Below are positions 53,489-60,990 of a stretch of 64,000 nt of DNA, in pieces. The translations under genes were made by a program, and so were the position numbers. The notes beneath the pieces are model-generated. The model worked only from the letters and a program-made list of their open reading frames with translations. It was not told the origin of the DNA and did no database searches. The stretch is from an uncultured Lachnospiraceae bacterium. GTDB lineage: Bacteria; Bacillota; Clostridia; Lachnospirales; Lachnospiraceae. The first letter of the stretch is position 1, and every line of letters begins with the position of its first letter. The stretch covers positions 17,788-81,787 of the forward strand of contig CANQGL010000001.1 of assembly GCA_947623185.1 (NCBI GenBank), given 5' to 3'.

Positions 53489-53529
53489 AAACACCGCTGC
53501 CTCCCCATCGGGGTGATACAGCGGTGTTT
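53489..53529. terminator. Bidirectional terminator between convergent genes
   Basis: AAACACCGCTG (53,489-53,499) pairs with CAGCGGTGTTT (53,519-53,529), with an inner CCCC/GGGG pairing. The A/T flank on the left gives the - strand flavodoxin gene a T-rich tail; the transporter gene ends just before it on the + strand. Confidence 0.75.
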
Positions 53530-53546
53530 CCGTGTTTATTCCATTC

Positions 53547-53948
53547 TCACAACCGATCGAAGGCCTCGACCCATCCGTCCAGCCGCTGGTAATCGACGGT
53601 GTCGCCCGCGACGCACATGAGCCCGGGGATCGTCGTATTGCTGACCGGGACTTCCCGGACAACGGCGTTCATGATCCGTTCCTGCTCCTTCGGATCGGAG
53701 GTCAGCGCGGTCCCGAACAGGACGACGGTCTTGCCGTTCAGCTTCTTTAGAAAGACTTTCGTCCGTTCGTCGCACATCTCATCTTCCGTACGGAACCCCA
53801 CAAAGACGAGATCGGACTCGACCTCCAGCGCCTCCCGCGAGGGGTAACCGAAATACAGGCAGTCCTCGTCAGGCAGCAGGCTGCGCAGCCGGTCCGCGAG
53901 CGCGGCTGTGTTTCCGGTCACGCTGGAGAAAACGATCGAGTAAGTCAT
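53547..53948 (-). CDS. Flavodoxin-like protein
   Basis: 133 residues. The FMN phosphate loop IVFSSVTGNTAALAD lies at residues 5-19, and the later loops VFVGFRTEDEM and VLFGTALTSD fit the flavodoxin fold. Electron carrier, probably reduced by the cell's ferredoxin or NAD(P)H enzymes. It lies 36 bases behind the rubredoxin gene and likely shares its message; the flavodiiron protein gene is next. GGGGGAGGGG precedes the ATG. Confidence 0.82.
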   Translation of the reverse strand: MTYSIVFSSVTGNTAALADRLRSLLPDEDCLYFGYPSREALEVESDLVFVGFRTEDEMCDERTKVFLKKLNGKTVVLFGTALTSDPKEQERIMNAVVREVPVSNTTIPGLMCVAGDTVDYQRLDGWVEAFDRL

Positions 53949-53984
53949 AACCCCTCCCCCTTTACGGTTTACTCTGCCGGGAGT

Positions 53985-54146
53985 TTATTCCACGACTTTG
54001 AACTGATCCTTTCCTACGGAGCAGAGCGGGCATTCCCAGTCGGCCGGGAGATCTTCCCACTTCGTTCCCGGAGCGATCCCGTTATCCGGATCGCCGGCCG
54101 CTTCGTCGTAAATGTAGCCGCAGACTTCGCATTCATATTTCTTCAT
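53985..54146 (-). CDS. Rubredoxin
   Basis: 53 residues, full length for the family: [19 protein letters not shown] with the first Cys pair and [11 protein letters not shown] with the second. It binds one iron with four cysteines and carries electrons, typically to flavodiiron proteins and peroxide reductases. The start at 54,146 (first base on the - strand) has AGGAGG upstream; a longer frame to 54,215 is not needed. Upstream lie a hairpin and an operator-like repeat. Confidence 0.95.
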   Translation of the reverse strand: MKKYECEVCGYIYDEAAGDPDNGIAPGTKWEDLPADWECPLCSVGKDQFKVVE

Positions 54147-54177
54147 GATCTTGTCCTCCTGAAAAAGTATTCGTGAT

Positions 54178-54246
54178 AAGGATACTTTTTTATCCTTTCC
54201 GATATAGTATAGCACAAATAGTAGTTACAAGTACAGACCTATTTGT
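54178..54246 (-). promoter_or_regulatory. Rubredoxin promoter region with hairpin and operator-like inverted repeat
   Basis: On the - strand an extended -10, TG-C-TATACT, lies at about 54,206-54,214. Around the spacer and -35 area ACAAATAG (54,214-54,221) and CTATTTGT (54,239-54,246) form a perfect 8-bp inverted repeat with 17 bases between. In the leader AAGGATA (54,178-54,184) pairs with TATCCTT (54,191-54,197). A redox- or peroxide-responsive regulator is plausible, but no named box is matched. Confidence 0.4.
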
Positions 54247-54279
54247 AAAATATTCACACAGTTACCGGACGAACGGTCC

Positions 54280-55485
54280 TTACTGCCCGATCGCCTCGCA
54301 GAGCGCCGCGGCCAGTTCGTCGATCCCGGCGGCCTGCTCGTCCTTTAAGGCCGACTTAAAGGACAGCGTGGGTTCGAGAACGGTGCAGTTCTTGAGACCG
54401 CCCAGCTCCTCCCGGATCTGCTTCGCGCAGGTGGGAGCCCAGGAGCCGTTCTCGATGAGCGCGACCGTGCGGTTCTGCAGGTTATGGGCGACGAGCTGAT
54501 GAACGAGCGTGTCCATGTTGCAGAAGATCCCGTTGTTGTAGGTGATCGACGCCAACACGAGAGCGGAGCAGCGGAACGCCTCGCCGATGATGTACGAGGG
54601 ATGCGTCTTGGAGACGTCGAAGACGGAGATATGCCGGATCCCGCGCTCCGCAAGCTTTGCGGCGAGGAGATCGGCGGCCTTTTCCGTGTGCCCGTAGACG
54701 GACGCGTAGGCGATGACGACGGACGCCTCCTCGGGCGCATAGGAGCTCCACTTGGAATACTTGTCAAGCAGCCATGCGAAATCCTGACGCCAGACGAGAC
54801 TGTGCAGCGGGCAGATCAGGCTGATCTCAAGTCCGGCGGCCTTCTTCAGCAAAGCCTGGACCTGCTGTCCGTACTTTCCGACGATGTTGGTATAATAGCG
54901 TCTCGCCTCGGCGAGCCACTCGCATTTATAGTCGATTTCGTCGGCGAAAATATTTCCATCTATTGAACCGAATGAACCGAACGCGTCCGCGGAGAACAGG
55001 ATATGCGCGGTTTTTTCGTAGGTGACCATGACCTCCGGCCAGTGGACCATCGGAGCCATCACGAAAGTGAGCTCGTGTGCGCCGAGCGAAAGCGTATCGC
55101 CCTCCTTGACGGTCTGGACCAGATGATCCACGTCAAAATCGAAAAACTGCTTCATCATGGCCGCGGCCTTTGCCGTGCAGACGATCTTGACCTGCGGGTA
55201 GTGGTCGACGATATCGGCGATGGAAGCGCAGTGATCCGGCTCCATGTGGTTGACGATCAGATAGTCGAGCGCGCGGCCGTTAAGGACATGGTCCACGTTC
55301 GCGAGCAGCTCGTGCGTGAAGCCCGCGTCGACCGTATCGAACAGGGCGCACTTTTCATCCGTCAGGAGATAGGAATTATAAGAGACTCCCTTCGGGACCG
55401 GGTATACGTTCTCGAACAGCGCGATCCGCCTGTCGTTGACGCCCACCCAGTACAGGGAGTCTGCGATCTTTCTGGAATAGTTCAT
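54280..55485 (-). CDS. fprA: Flavodiiron protein (A-type flavoprotein)
   Basis: 401 residues. The N-terminal metallo-beta-lactamase-like domain has the diiron motif VNHMEPDHCASI near residue 79, a later His in MAPMVHWPEVM near 147 and LFSADAFGSFG; the C-terminal flavodoxin domain starts at about 258 with VVIAYASVYGHTEKAAD. Flavodiiron proteins reduce oxygen and/or nitric oxide to water or nitrous oxide and protect anaerobes; the rubredoxin next door is the usual donor. GGAGGAAA precedes the ATG. It has its own promoter, facing the feo operon. Confidence 0.95.
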   Translation of the reverse strand: MNYSRKIADSLYWVGVNDRRIALFENVYPVPKGVSYNSYLLTDEKCALFDTVDAGFTHELLANVDHVLNGRALDYLIVNHMEPDHCASIADIVDHYPQVKIVCTAKAAAMMKQFFDFDVDHLVQTVKEGDTLSLGAHELTFVMAPMVHWPEVMVTYEKTAHILFSADAFGSFGSIDGNIFADEIDYKCEWLAEARRYYTNIVGKYGQQVQALLKKAAGLEISLICPLHSLVWRQDFAWLLDKYSKWSSYAPEEASVVIAYASVYGHTEKAADLLAAKLAERGIRHISVFDVSKTHPSYIIGEAFRCSALVLASITYNNGIFCNMDTLVHQLVAHNLQNRTVALIENGSWAPTCAKQIREELGGLKNCTVLEPTLSFKSALKDEQAAGIDELAAALCEAIGQ

Positions 55486-55558
55486 TTAGATTTCCTCCGT
55501 TTCTGAAAATAAGTAAAAATGATGCCGGTCAGCCGAAGCGCATACCGGCGCTGTTACC

Positions 55559-55587
55559 ATTGTAAAGTGTAAACGGAATGATTTCAA
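55559..55587 (-). promoter_or_regulatory. Promoter of the flavodiiron gene
   Basis: Reading on the - strand: TTGAAA (55,587-55,582), a 17-base spacer and TACAAT (55,564-55,559). Confidence 0.65.
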
Positions 55588-55618
55588 GATATTTCCTGCA
55601 AATTGTGAAAAATAACGG

Positions 55619-55676
55619 TTGACAATTCGACAGGGCGGACGTATAATACAACTGAAATTGAGATTCGTTTTCAATT
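55619..55676 (+). promoter_or_regulatory. feo promoter with Fur-box-like inverted repeat
   Basis: TTGACA at 55,619-55,624, 17 bases, TATAAT at 55,642-55,647. Just behind it AATTGA (55,656-55,661) and TCAATT (55,671-55,676) form an inverted repeat. The core matches the 7-1-7 Fur consensus at about 10 of 14 places, and its position over the start of transcription fits iron repression. That Fur binds here is inference. Confidence 0.6.
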
Positions 55677-55771
55677 ACGATCAATCAGGATCCATTGCAA
55701 CGGCAAGCACGCGGCCGCCCGGAGACACGATTCGGAGCCGGCCGGAGGATGCGGGAACAGGAGGTGCCGCT

Positions 55772-56002
55772 ATGAGCCTGATCGACGGACTGATCGTCCT
55801 TGCGGTTGCCGGACTTGCGGTCGCCGCGTTCCTGAGCCTGAAAAAGCAGAAAAAGAACGGCGGATGCTGCGGAAGCTGCGCGGGATGCGCCGGGTGCGGA
55901 AGCTGCGGAATCGATCCGGGCAGGGGAACGGACCTGAATAAGAGTACCGGCCCGAACATGGGAGCCGGTCCGGGTAAAAAGGAGGAAACACCATGCCGAT
56001 GA
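55772..56002 (+). CDS. FeoB-associated Cys-rich membrane protein
   Basis: 76 residues. One N-terminal membrane segment (about 4-22), a basic KKQKKNGG, then a cysteine cluster CCGSCAGCAGCGSCG (about 32-46) as in PF12669, a family found beside feoB. Its role in ferrous iron uptake is not settled. AGGAGG lies before the ATG at 55,772. It overlaps the next gene by 10 bases. Confidence 0.85.
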   Translation: MSLIDGLIVLAVAGLAVAAFLSLKKQKKNGGCCGSCAGCAGCGSCGIDPGRGTDLNKSTGPNMGAGPGKKEETPCR

Positions 56003-56202
56003 CTTTTTTGCGCCCCGGTGAAAAGGGGACGATCAAACGTGTCGGAGGAGCCGAGGATACCAAGCGTTTTCTCGCGAACCTCGGTTTTGTCGGAGGCAGC
56101 GAAGTGAGCGTGATCTCCGAACTGAACGGGAACCTGATCGTGAACGTCAAGGATTCCCGCGTCGCGATCAACCGCGAGATGGCAAAGCATATTATGGTGT
56201 AG
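55993..56202 (+). CDS. feoA: FeoA-domain protein (first copy)
   Basis: 69 residues, an SH3-like FeoA domain: LRPGEKGTIKRVGG, FLANLGFVGGSEVSVISE and INREMAKHIMV. FeoA supports or regulates FeoB at the cytoplasmic face. AGGAGG lies upstream, inside the preceding gene. Confidence 0.88.
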   Translation: MPMTFLRPGEKGTIKRVGGAEDTKRFLANLGFVGGSEVSVISELNGNLIVNVKDSRVAINREMAKHIMV

Positions 56203-56442
56203 TCCGAAACCGCCCAAAGGCGGCGCAGGCTGCGCCAAAATATTTCCCCAACGGTTAGCCTAGACAAACCACACGCATGGGGGAGGGGGGGATGGAAGCG
56301 AGACGCAAGCCCTCCCTGCGAAATACCGGGATAAACCGCGTACATAGGCGGTTTTCCGGCCATGGGTTAGTCGCTGCAAACTGAATTTACGGGGATCAAT
56401 GCCGCCTTATTTTCATCGGGACGGCAGGAAAGGAGAGAGTAT
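56203..56442 (+). other. Structured 240-base region between two feoA genes
   Basis: No gene. Several strong pairings are visible: GGCGCAGGCTGCGCC near 56,221, a GGGAGGG/CCCTCCC hairpin at about 56,281-56,317, AACCGC/GCGGTT at about 56,335-56,353, and TGCCG/CGGCA just before the next ribosome binding site. It could be a metal-sensing RNA, a terminator/attenuator, or a small non-autonomous element left by an IS200/IS605-type transposon. No known class is assigned. Confidence 0.4.
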
Positions 56443-56667
56443 ATGACATTACGGGAAGTGCCGGTAAATTCGACGGTATCCGTCGTAAAGGTCGGCGGTG
56501 AGGGCGCGTTCCGCCGCAGGATCATGGACATGGGCATCACCAAGGGCGTTCAGATCTACGTCCGCAAGGTGGCCCCGCTCGGCGATCCGGTCGAGGTTAC
56601 GGTCCGCGGCTACGAACTGTCCCTGCGCAAGGGCGACGCGGAAAGCATTGAAGTACAGAATGCATAA
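56443..56667 (+). CDS. feoA: FeoA-domain protein (second copy)
   Basis: 74 residues, FeoA domain: LREVPVNSTVSVVKVGGEG, RRRIMDMGITKGVQI and APLGDPVEVTVRGYELSLRK. The last motif is the most typical for FeoA. It lies 24 bases before feoB. Two feoA-type genes before feoB are common in Clostridia. AAGGAGAG precedes the ATG. Confidence 0.92.
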   Translation: MTLREVPVNSTVSVVKVGGEGAFRRRIMDMGITKGVQIYVRKVAPLGDPVEVTVRGYELSLRKGDAESIEVQNA

Positions 56668-56691
56668 CAGGATAGAATCAGGAGGAAAGAA

Positions 56692-58875
56692 ATGGCTTTA
56701 AGAATTGCACTGGCGGGAAACCCGAACTGCGGCAAAACGACCATGTTCAACGCCCTCACGGGCGCGAACCAGTATGTCGGAAACTGGCCGGGGGTCACCG
56801 TTGAGAAGAAAGAGGGCAGACTAAAGGCTGCCAAGGGAAGCGAGGAGATCATCATCACCGATCTCCCGGGAATTTATTCCCTGTCCCCCTACACGCTGGA
56901 GGAGGTCGTAAGCCGTGATTATCTGGTAAAGGAGAAACCAGACGCGATCATCAATCTGGTCGACGCAACCAATATCGAGAGAAACCTTTATCTGACAACG
57001 CAGATCCTCGAGATCGGGGTTCCGGTCGTCATCGCCTTAAACATGAGCGACCTGCTCGCAAAGAGCGGCGATCAGATTGACACAAAGAAGCTGGGACAGA
57101 TCTTAGGGTGTGAGATCGTCGCGACCTCGGCCCTTAAGGGAACCGGCCTTAAGGAGGTTGTGGAGCGCGCCGTAAGCGCGGCAAAGAAGAATGCGTGGAC
57201 TGCTCCGGAGCATGTTTTCCCGGTCGCTCTGGAGACCGCGATCGGCAGGGTCGAGGAAAGCATCGACGGTCTGGTCGACGGAACGAACCGGCGCTGGTAC
57301 GCGGTCAAGCTGCTTGAAAAGGACTCCAAAGTCATCGAACAGCTCGCGCTTCCGGCTTCCGTCATGGCTCAGATCAACCGCGAGGTTTCTTCCCTTGAAA
57401 AAGAGATGGACGACGACACCGAGAGCGTCATCACCGACGCCCGCTACGGCTACATCTGCGACGTGATCGAGAAGGCGGTCAAAAAAGCCCCGAAGGCGCT
57501 CACGACCTCCGACAAGATCGATAAGATCGTCACCAACCGGATCCTCGGCCTGCCGATCTTCGCGCTGGTCATGTGGTTCGTCTATTACATATCGGTCACG
57601 ACCCTCGGCACCATGGGGACCGACTGGGCGAACGACACCTTTGTCGGCGGCATCATGGAGGCCGTCTCCGGACTGCTGGAAGGCGCGGGAGCGAGCCCGC
57701 TGATCGTCGGTCTGGTCGTGGACGGGATCATCGGCGGCCTGGGCGCGGTGTTCGGCTTCCTGCCCCAGATGGCGATCCTGTTCCTGCTCCTTTCGATCCT
57801 TGAGGACTGCGGCTACATGGTCCGCATCGCGTTCGTCATGGACCGCGTGTTCCGTCACTTCGGGCTGTCCGGCAAGAGCTTTATCCCGCTTCTGATCTCC
57901 TCCGGATGCGGGATCCCCGGGATCATGTCCTCGAAGACGATCGAGAACGATAACGACCGCCGCCTGACGATCATGACGGCGACCTTCGTTCCCTGCGGCG
58001 CAAAGCTCCCGGTCATCGCCATGCTCGGCGGCATCCTGACCGGCTGGGCGACCGGCAACTATGAGGCGGCCGGTTATGTCGCCCCGCTCATGTACTTTAT
58101 CGGCGTCATCGCGGTTTTGGTCTCCGCGATCATGCTAAAGAAGACGAAGCCGTTCTCCGGCGAAGCCGCGCCGTTCGTCATGGAACTTCCGGCTTACCAT
58201 ATCCCGTCCGCCAAGACGGTCCTTATGCACACATGGGAGCGCCTGTGGGGCTTCATCAAGAAAGCCGGAACGATCCTGTTCCTTGCCTGTGTCGTCATGT
58301 GGGTGCTGTCCACCTTCGGTTTCGAGAACGGCGGCTTCGGGATCGTCGAGGACGTTTCCAACAGCATCATGGCGATCCTTGGCGGCGCGATCGCATGGCT
58401 GTTCACTCCGCTCGGCTTCGGCAGCTGGCAGCCGGTAGCGGCCTCCATCTCCGGTTTCTCGGCGAAGGAAGCGATCGTTTCCACGATGGGCGTTCTGGCG
58501 AACGTCGACGAGGAGCTGGTCGAGGAGACCACGGTCGTTGCGGCGGCCGTAAAGTCCTGGTTCCCGAGCGCGATCGCGGCGTTCTCGTTCCTGCTCTTTA
58601 ACCTGCTCGACTCCCCGTGCCTCGCGGCCATCGCGACCATGGCGCAGCAGATGCAGTCCAGGAAGTGGTTCTGGTTCGCGATCATCTATCAGAACGTGTT
58701 CGCCTATGCGGTGTCGCTCTGCGTTTACCAACTCGGCACGGCGGCGACGGGCGGACCGATCGGGATCGGCACCGCGGCTGCGGTGATCGTCCTTCTGTTC
58801 ATGCTTTACATGCTGTTCCGTCCGGATCCGTACAGGAACCGGAAACAGACGGTCAAACGGTCTGTGGCGGCATAA
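56692..58875 (+). CDS. feoB: FeoB ferrous iron transporter
   Basis: 727 residues, complete. The G domain has G1 GNPNCGKTT at residues 9-17, G3 DLPGIYSLSPYTLEE near 61 and G4 ALNMSD near 116. A helical linker follows to about 280, then a membrane part with Gate-type repeats (SGCGIPGIMSSKT and the later FSAKEAIVSTMGVL). It moves Fe2+ into the cell, driven or gated by nucleotide hydrolysis. AGGAGG lies before the ATG. A strong terminator follows. Confidence 0.97.
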   Translation: MALRIALAGNPNCGKTTMFNALTGANQYVGNWPGVTVEKKEGRLKAAKGSEEIIITDLPGIYSLSPYTLEEVVSRDYLVKEKPDAIINLVDATNIERNLYLTTQILEIGVPVVIALNMSDLLAKSGDQIDTKKLGQILGCEIVATSALKGTGLKEVVERAVSAAKKNAWTAPEHVFPVALETAIGRVEESIDGLVDGTNRRWYAVKLLEKDSKVIEQLALPASVMAQINREVSSLEKEMDDDTESVITDARYGYICDVIEKAVKKAPKALTTSDKIDKIVTNRILGLPIFALVMWFVYYISVTTLGTMGTDWANDTFVGGIMEAVSGLLEGAGASPLIVGLVVDGIIGGLGAVFGFLPQMAILFLLLSILEDCGYMVRIAFVMDRVFRHFGLSGKSFIPLLISSGCGIPGIMSSKTIENDNDRRLTIMTATFVPCGAKLPVIAMLGGILTGWATGNYEAAGYVAPLMYFIGVIAVLVSAIMLKKTKPFSGEAAPFVMELPAYHIPSAKTVLMHTWERLWGFIKKAGTILFLACVVMWVLSTFGFENGGFGIVEDVSNSIMAILGGAIAWLFTPLGFGSWQPVAASISGFSAKEAIVSTMGVLANVDEELVEETTVVAAAVKSWFPSAIAAFSFLLFNLLDSPCLAAIATMAQQMQSRKWFWFAIIYQNVFAYAVSLCVYQLGTAATGGPIGIGTAAAVIVLLFMLYMLFRPDPYRNRKQTVKRSVAA

Positions 58876-58899
58876 AAACCAAAAACTGCGAATTTTATC

Positions 58900-58939
58900 G
58901 GGCCATACCTGTATAAAAAGGTGTGGCCCTTGTTTTTTT
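58900..58939 (+). terminator. Terminator of the feo operon
   Basis: GGGCCATACCT (58,900-58,910) pairs along 11 bases with AGGTGTGGCCC (58,919-58,929), including one T-G pair, followed by a T-rich tail. Confidence 0.85.
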
Positions 58940-58974
58940 ATACACAAAAATGTAAATTAATAACGATTCTTCTA

Positions 58975-59003
58975 TTGACAAGAGGGCGAAAAGTATTTAA
59001 ACT
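58975..59003 (+). promoter_or_regulatory. Promoter of the peptide-uptake unit
   Basis: Perfect TTGACA at 58,975-58,980, a 17-base spacer, and TAAACT at 58,998-59,003. Confidence 0.6.
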
Positions 59004-59099
59004 AGGAAAAGTAACAAAAATCCGGCGGGACGCTTGGGGGAAAGAGGTCCGGAAAGCCGCCGGGAAAGAATCTTTATACAAACGGAAGAAAGGAAGCAT

Positions 59100-60851
59100 A
59101 TGGCGCTTCGCTTTCCGGTGTCCATATGGATGAGAGTTATGAAAAAAATCTTTGCAATGCTGCTTTCGGTATCTCTTGCGGCGACACTGATGACCGGATG
59201 CGGCGGATCGGACTCCGGTTCCGAACCGGCTGCTACGACTGCGGCGGCGGAAAATGCCGGCGGCAGCGCTGCCGAAACGGAGGCCGCTGAGGCTGCGGAG
59301 GGCGAAGGAAGCTCGATGACGGTCGCTTTCCATTCGTACTTCACGACGCTTGATCCGGCTTTAAACACCGAGACGGTCAACTCCTATGTTCTGACCCACC
59401 TGTATTCCGGAATGTTCCGGAAGGACACAGACGGTTTCGCACAGCCGGAGATGTGTGAGGACTACACGGTCTCCGACGACGGACTGGTTTATACCTTCAA
59501 TCTTCGCGACGACATTTACTGGAGCGACGGAACGCCGGTCACCGCACAGGATTTCGAGTACTCCTATCTGAGAGTGCTTTCCTACGGCGCGGACAACGCC
59601 TGGGGCTCCAACGACTTTGTAAACTTTATCGAGGGCGCTGCCGAGTACAACGAGAAAGCGCTTACCGCGGGCAATTCCTTTGATCTGACGACCGAGGATC
59701 ACAGCGGCGTCGGCATCGAGGCCGTCGACGATAAGACCTTCGTTCTTACGCTCAGCAAACCCTGCCCGTACCTTCCGGGTCTGATGTGCAGCAACGGCTG
59801 GCTGCCGGTCCCGCAGGGAACGCCGCAGCACGATTCGCTCTGGGCGTTCGAGGCCGGATATCCGACCAACGGACCGTACAAGCTGACCGAAGTCAACGAG
59901 ACCGAGAAGGCCGAGCTTGTCAAGAACGATCAGTATTTCAAGGCCGACGAGATCACGATGGACGCCATCACGATGCTCTGCATGCCGGAGCAGGATGCGA
60001 AGGCGCTTGCCTTTAAGTCCGGCGAGATCGACGCTGCGACCGACGTCTCCATGGACACGGCTTCCGCTTATGTTGGGACCGACAGTTTCTGGATGATGAA
60101 CATTTACTGCAACTACTTCCTGGCGATCAACTCCGGTTCCACGGGACCCGAGTGGGCGAAGAACGCCAATATCCGCCGCGCCCTTGCCCTTGCCATCGAT
60201 AAGGACGCCCTTAGCGATATCCTCGGCGGCGCGGAATTCTACCCGCCGTTAAACGGTTATGTCCCGCACGGCTTAAACGGCGTGAGCGGAGATTTCCGTG
60301 AAGAGGGCGACGCGGACGGCTATACGCTTTCCTACGATCCCGACGAAGCGATCGCTCTCCTTGCCGAAGCCGGCTACACGGAGGACAATCCGCTTTCGAT
60401 CACCTATAAGTATTCCAACAACGGTATCCACGGCGACGTCGCCACGGCTCTGGAGCAGATGTGGAAAGCGGTCGGCATCAACGTGACCTTCGAGGCCGTC
60501 GAGTCCGGAGTTTACTACGATCAGCTCGACCAGGGCGATTTTGAGATCTGCCGTTACGGTTACAGCGCGGCCGATTCGCCGATCCAGTTCCTTGAGCTCT
60601 GGACCACCGGTATCCAGGTCGTCGCGGCGGTCGACGATCCCGAACTGGATCAGATGTGCGAGGACGCCCGCCATATCGTGGATCCCGAAGAGTACGCGCA
60701 GAAGCTCCATGAGATCGAGGATTACCTCGTCGAGGAGAACGTGTATGTGATCCCGCTGTTCGATTTCCCGACTCCGGCCCTGATCCAGAACGTCACCGGC
60801 CAGGAGATGAACGGAACCAACCCGTTCTTCGGACACTGCACGATGAAGTAA
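59100..60851 (+). CDS. Peptide ABC transporter solute-binding lipoprotein (OppA/DppE family)
   Basis: 583 residues from the ATG at 59,100. A lipoprotein signal ends in LMTGC with Cys 34 of this start, followed by a low-complexity Ala/Glu/Gly linker to about residue 75. The SBP_bac_5 domain follows: FTTLDPALNTETVNSYVL-like start, LRDDIYWSDGTPVTAQDFEYSY and ALALAIDKDAL. It binds peptides outside the membrane for the permease downstream. AAAGGAAG lies just before 59,100; inner ATGs at 59,130 and 59,139 would give a more usual signal peptide but lack such a site. Confidence 0.92.
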   Translation: MALRFPVSIWMRVMKKIFAMLLSVSLAATLMTGCGGSDSGSEPAATTAAAENAGGSAAETEAAEAAEGEGSSMTVAFHSYFTTLDPALNTETVNSYVLTHLYSGMFRKDTDGFAQPEMCEDYTVSDDGLVYTFNLRDDIYWSDGTPVTAQDFEYSYLRVLSYGADNAWGSNDFVNFIEGAAEYNEKALTAGNSFDLTTEDHSGVGIEAVDDKTFVLTLSKPCPYLPGLMCSNGWLPVPQGTPQHDSLWAFEAGYPTNGPYKLTEVNETEKAELVKNDQYFKADEITMDAITMLCMPEQDAKALAFKSGEIDAATDVSMDTASAYVGTDSFWMMNIYCNYFLAINSGSTGPEWAKNANIRRALALAIDKDALSDILGGAEFYPPLNGYVPHGLNGVSGDFREEGDADGYTLSYDPDEAIALLAEAGYTEDNPLSITYKYSNNGIHGDVATALEQMWKAVGINVTFEAVESGVYYDQLDQGDFEICRYGYSAADSPIQFLELWTTGIQVVAAVDDPELDQMCEDARHIVDPEEYAQKLHEIEDYLVEENVYVIPLFDFPTPALIQNVTGQEMNGTNPFFGHCTMK

Positions 60852-60990
60852 ATATTTGACTGACAAAGCGATGGGAGGTCAGAGGAACGGCCTCCCGTCG
60901 TTTTATGTATACCTCTTTACGGGAGGGCGGAGACGCCCGTCACATGCGGAGACGGCTCCGCGGGAATAAACGTTTAAAGGAAGATTGGTT

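Noticed and set aside
56203-56442. Cobalamin riboswitch between the feoA genes
   Set aside because: No B12-box-like sequence was found, and the neighbouring genes are for iron.
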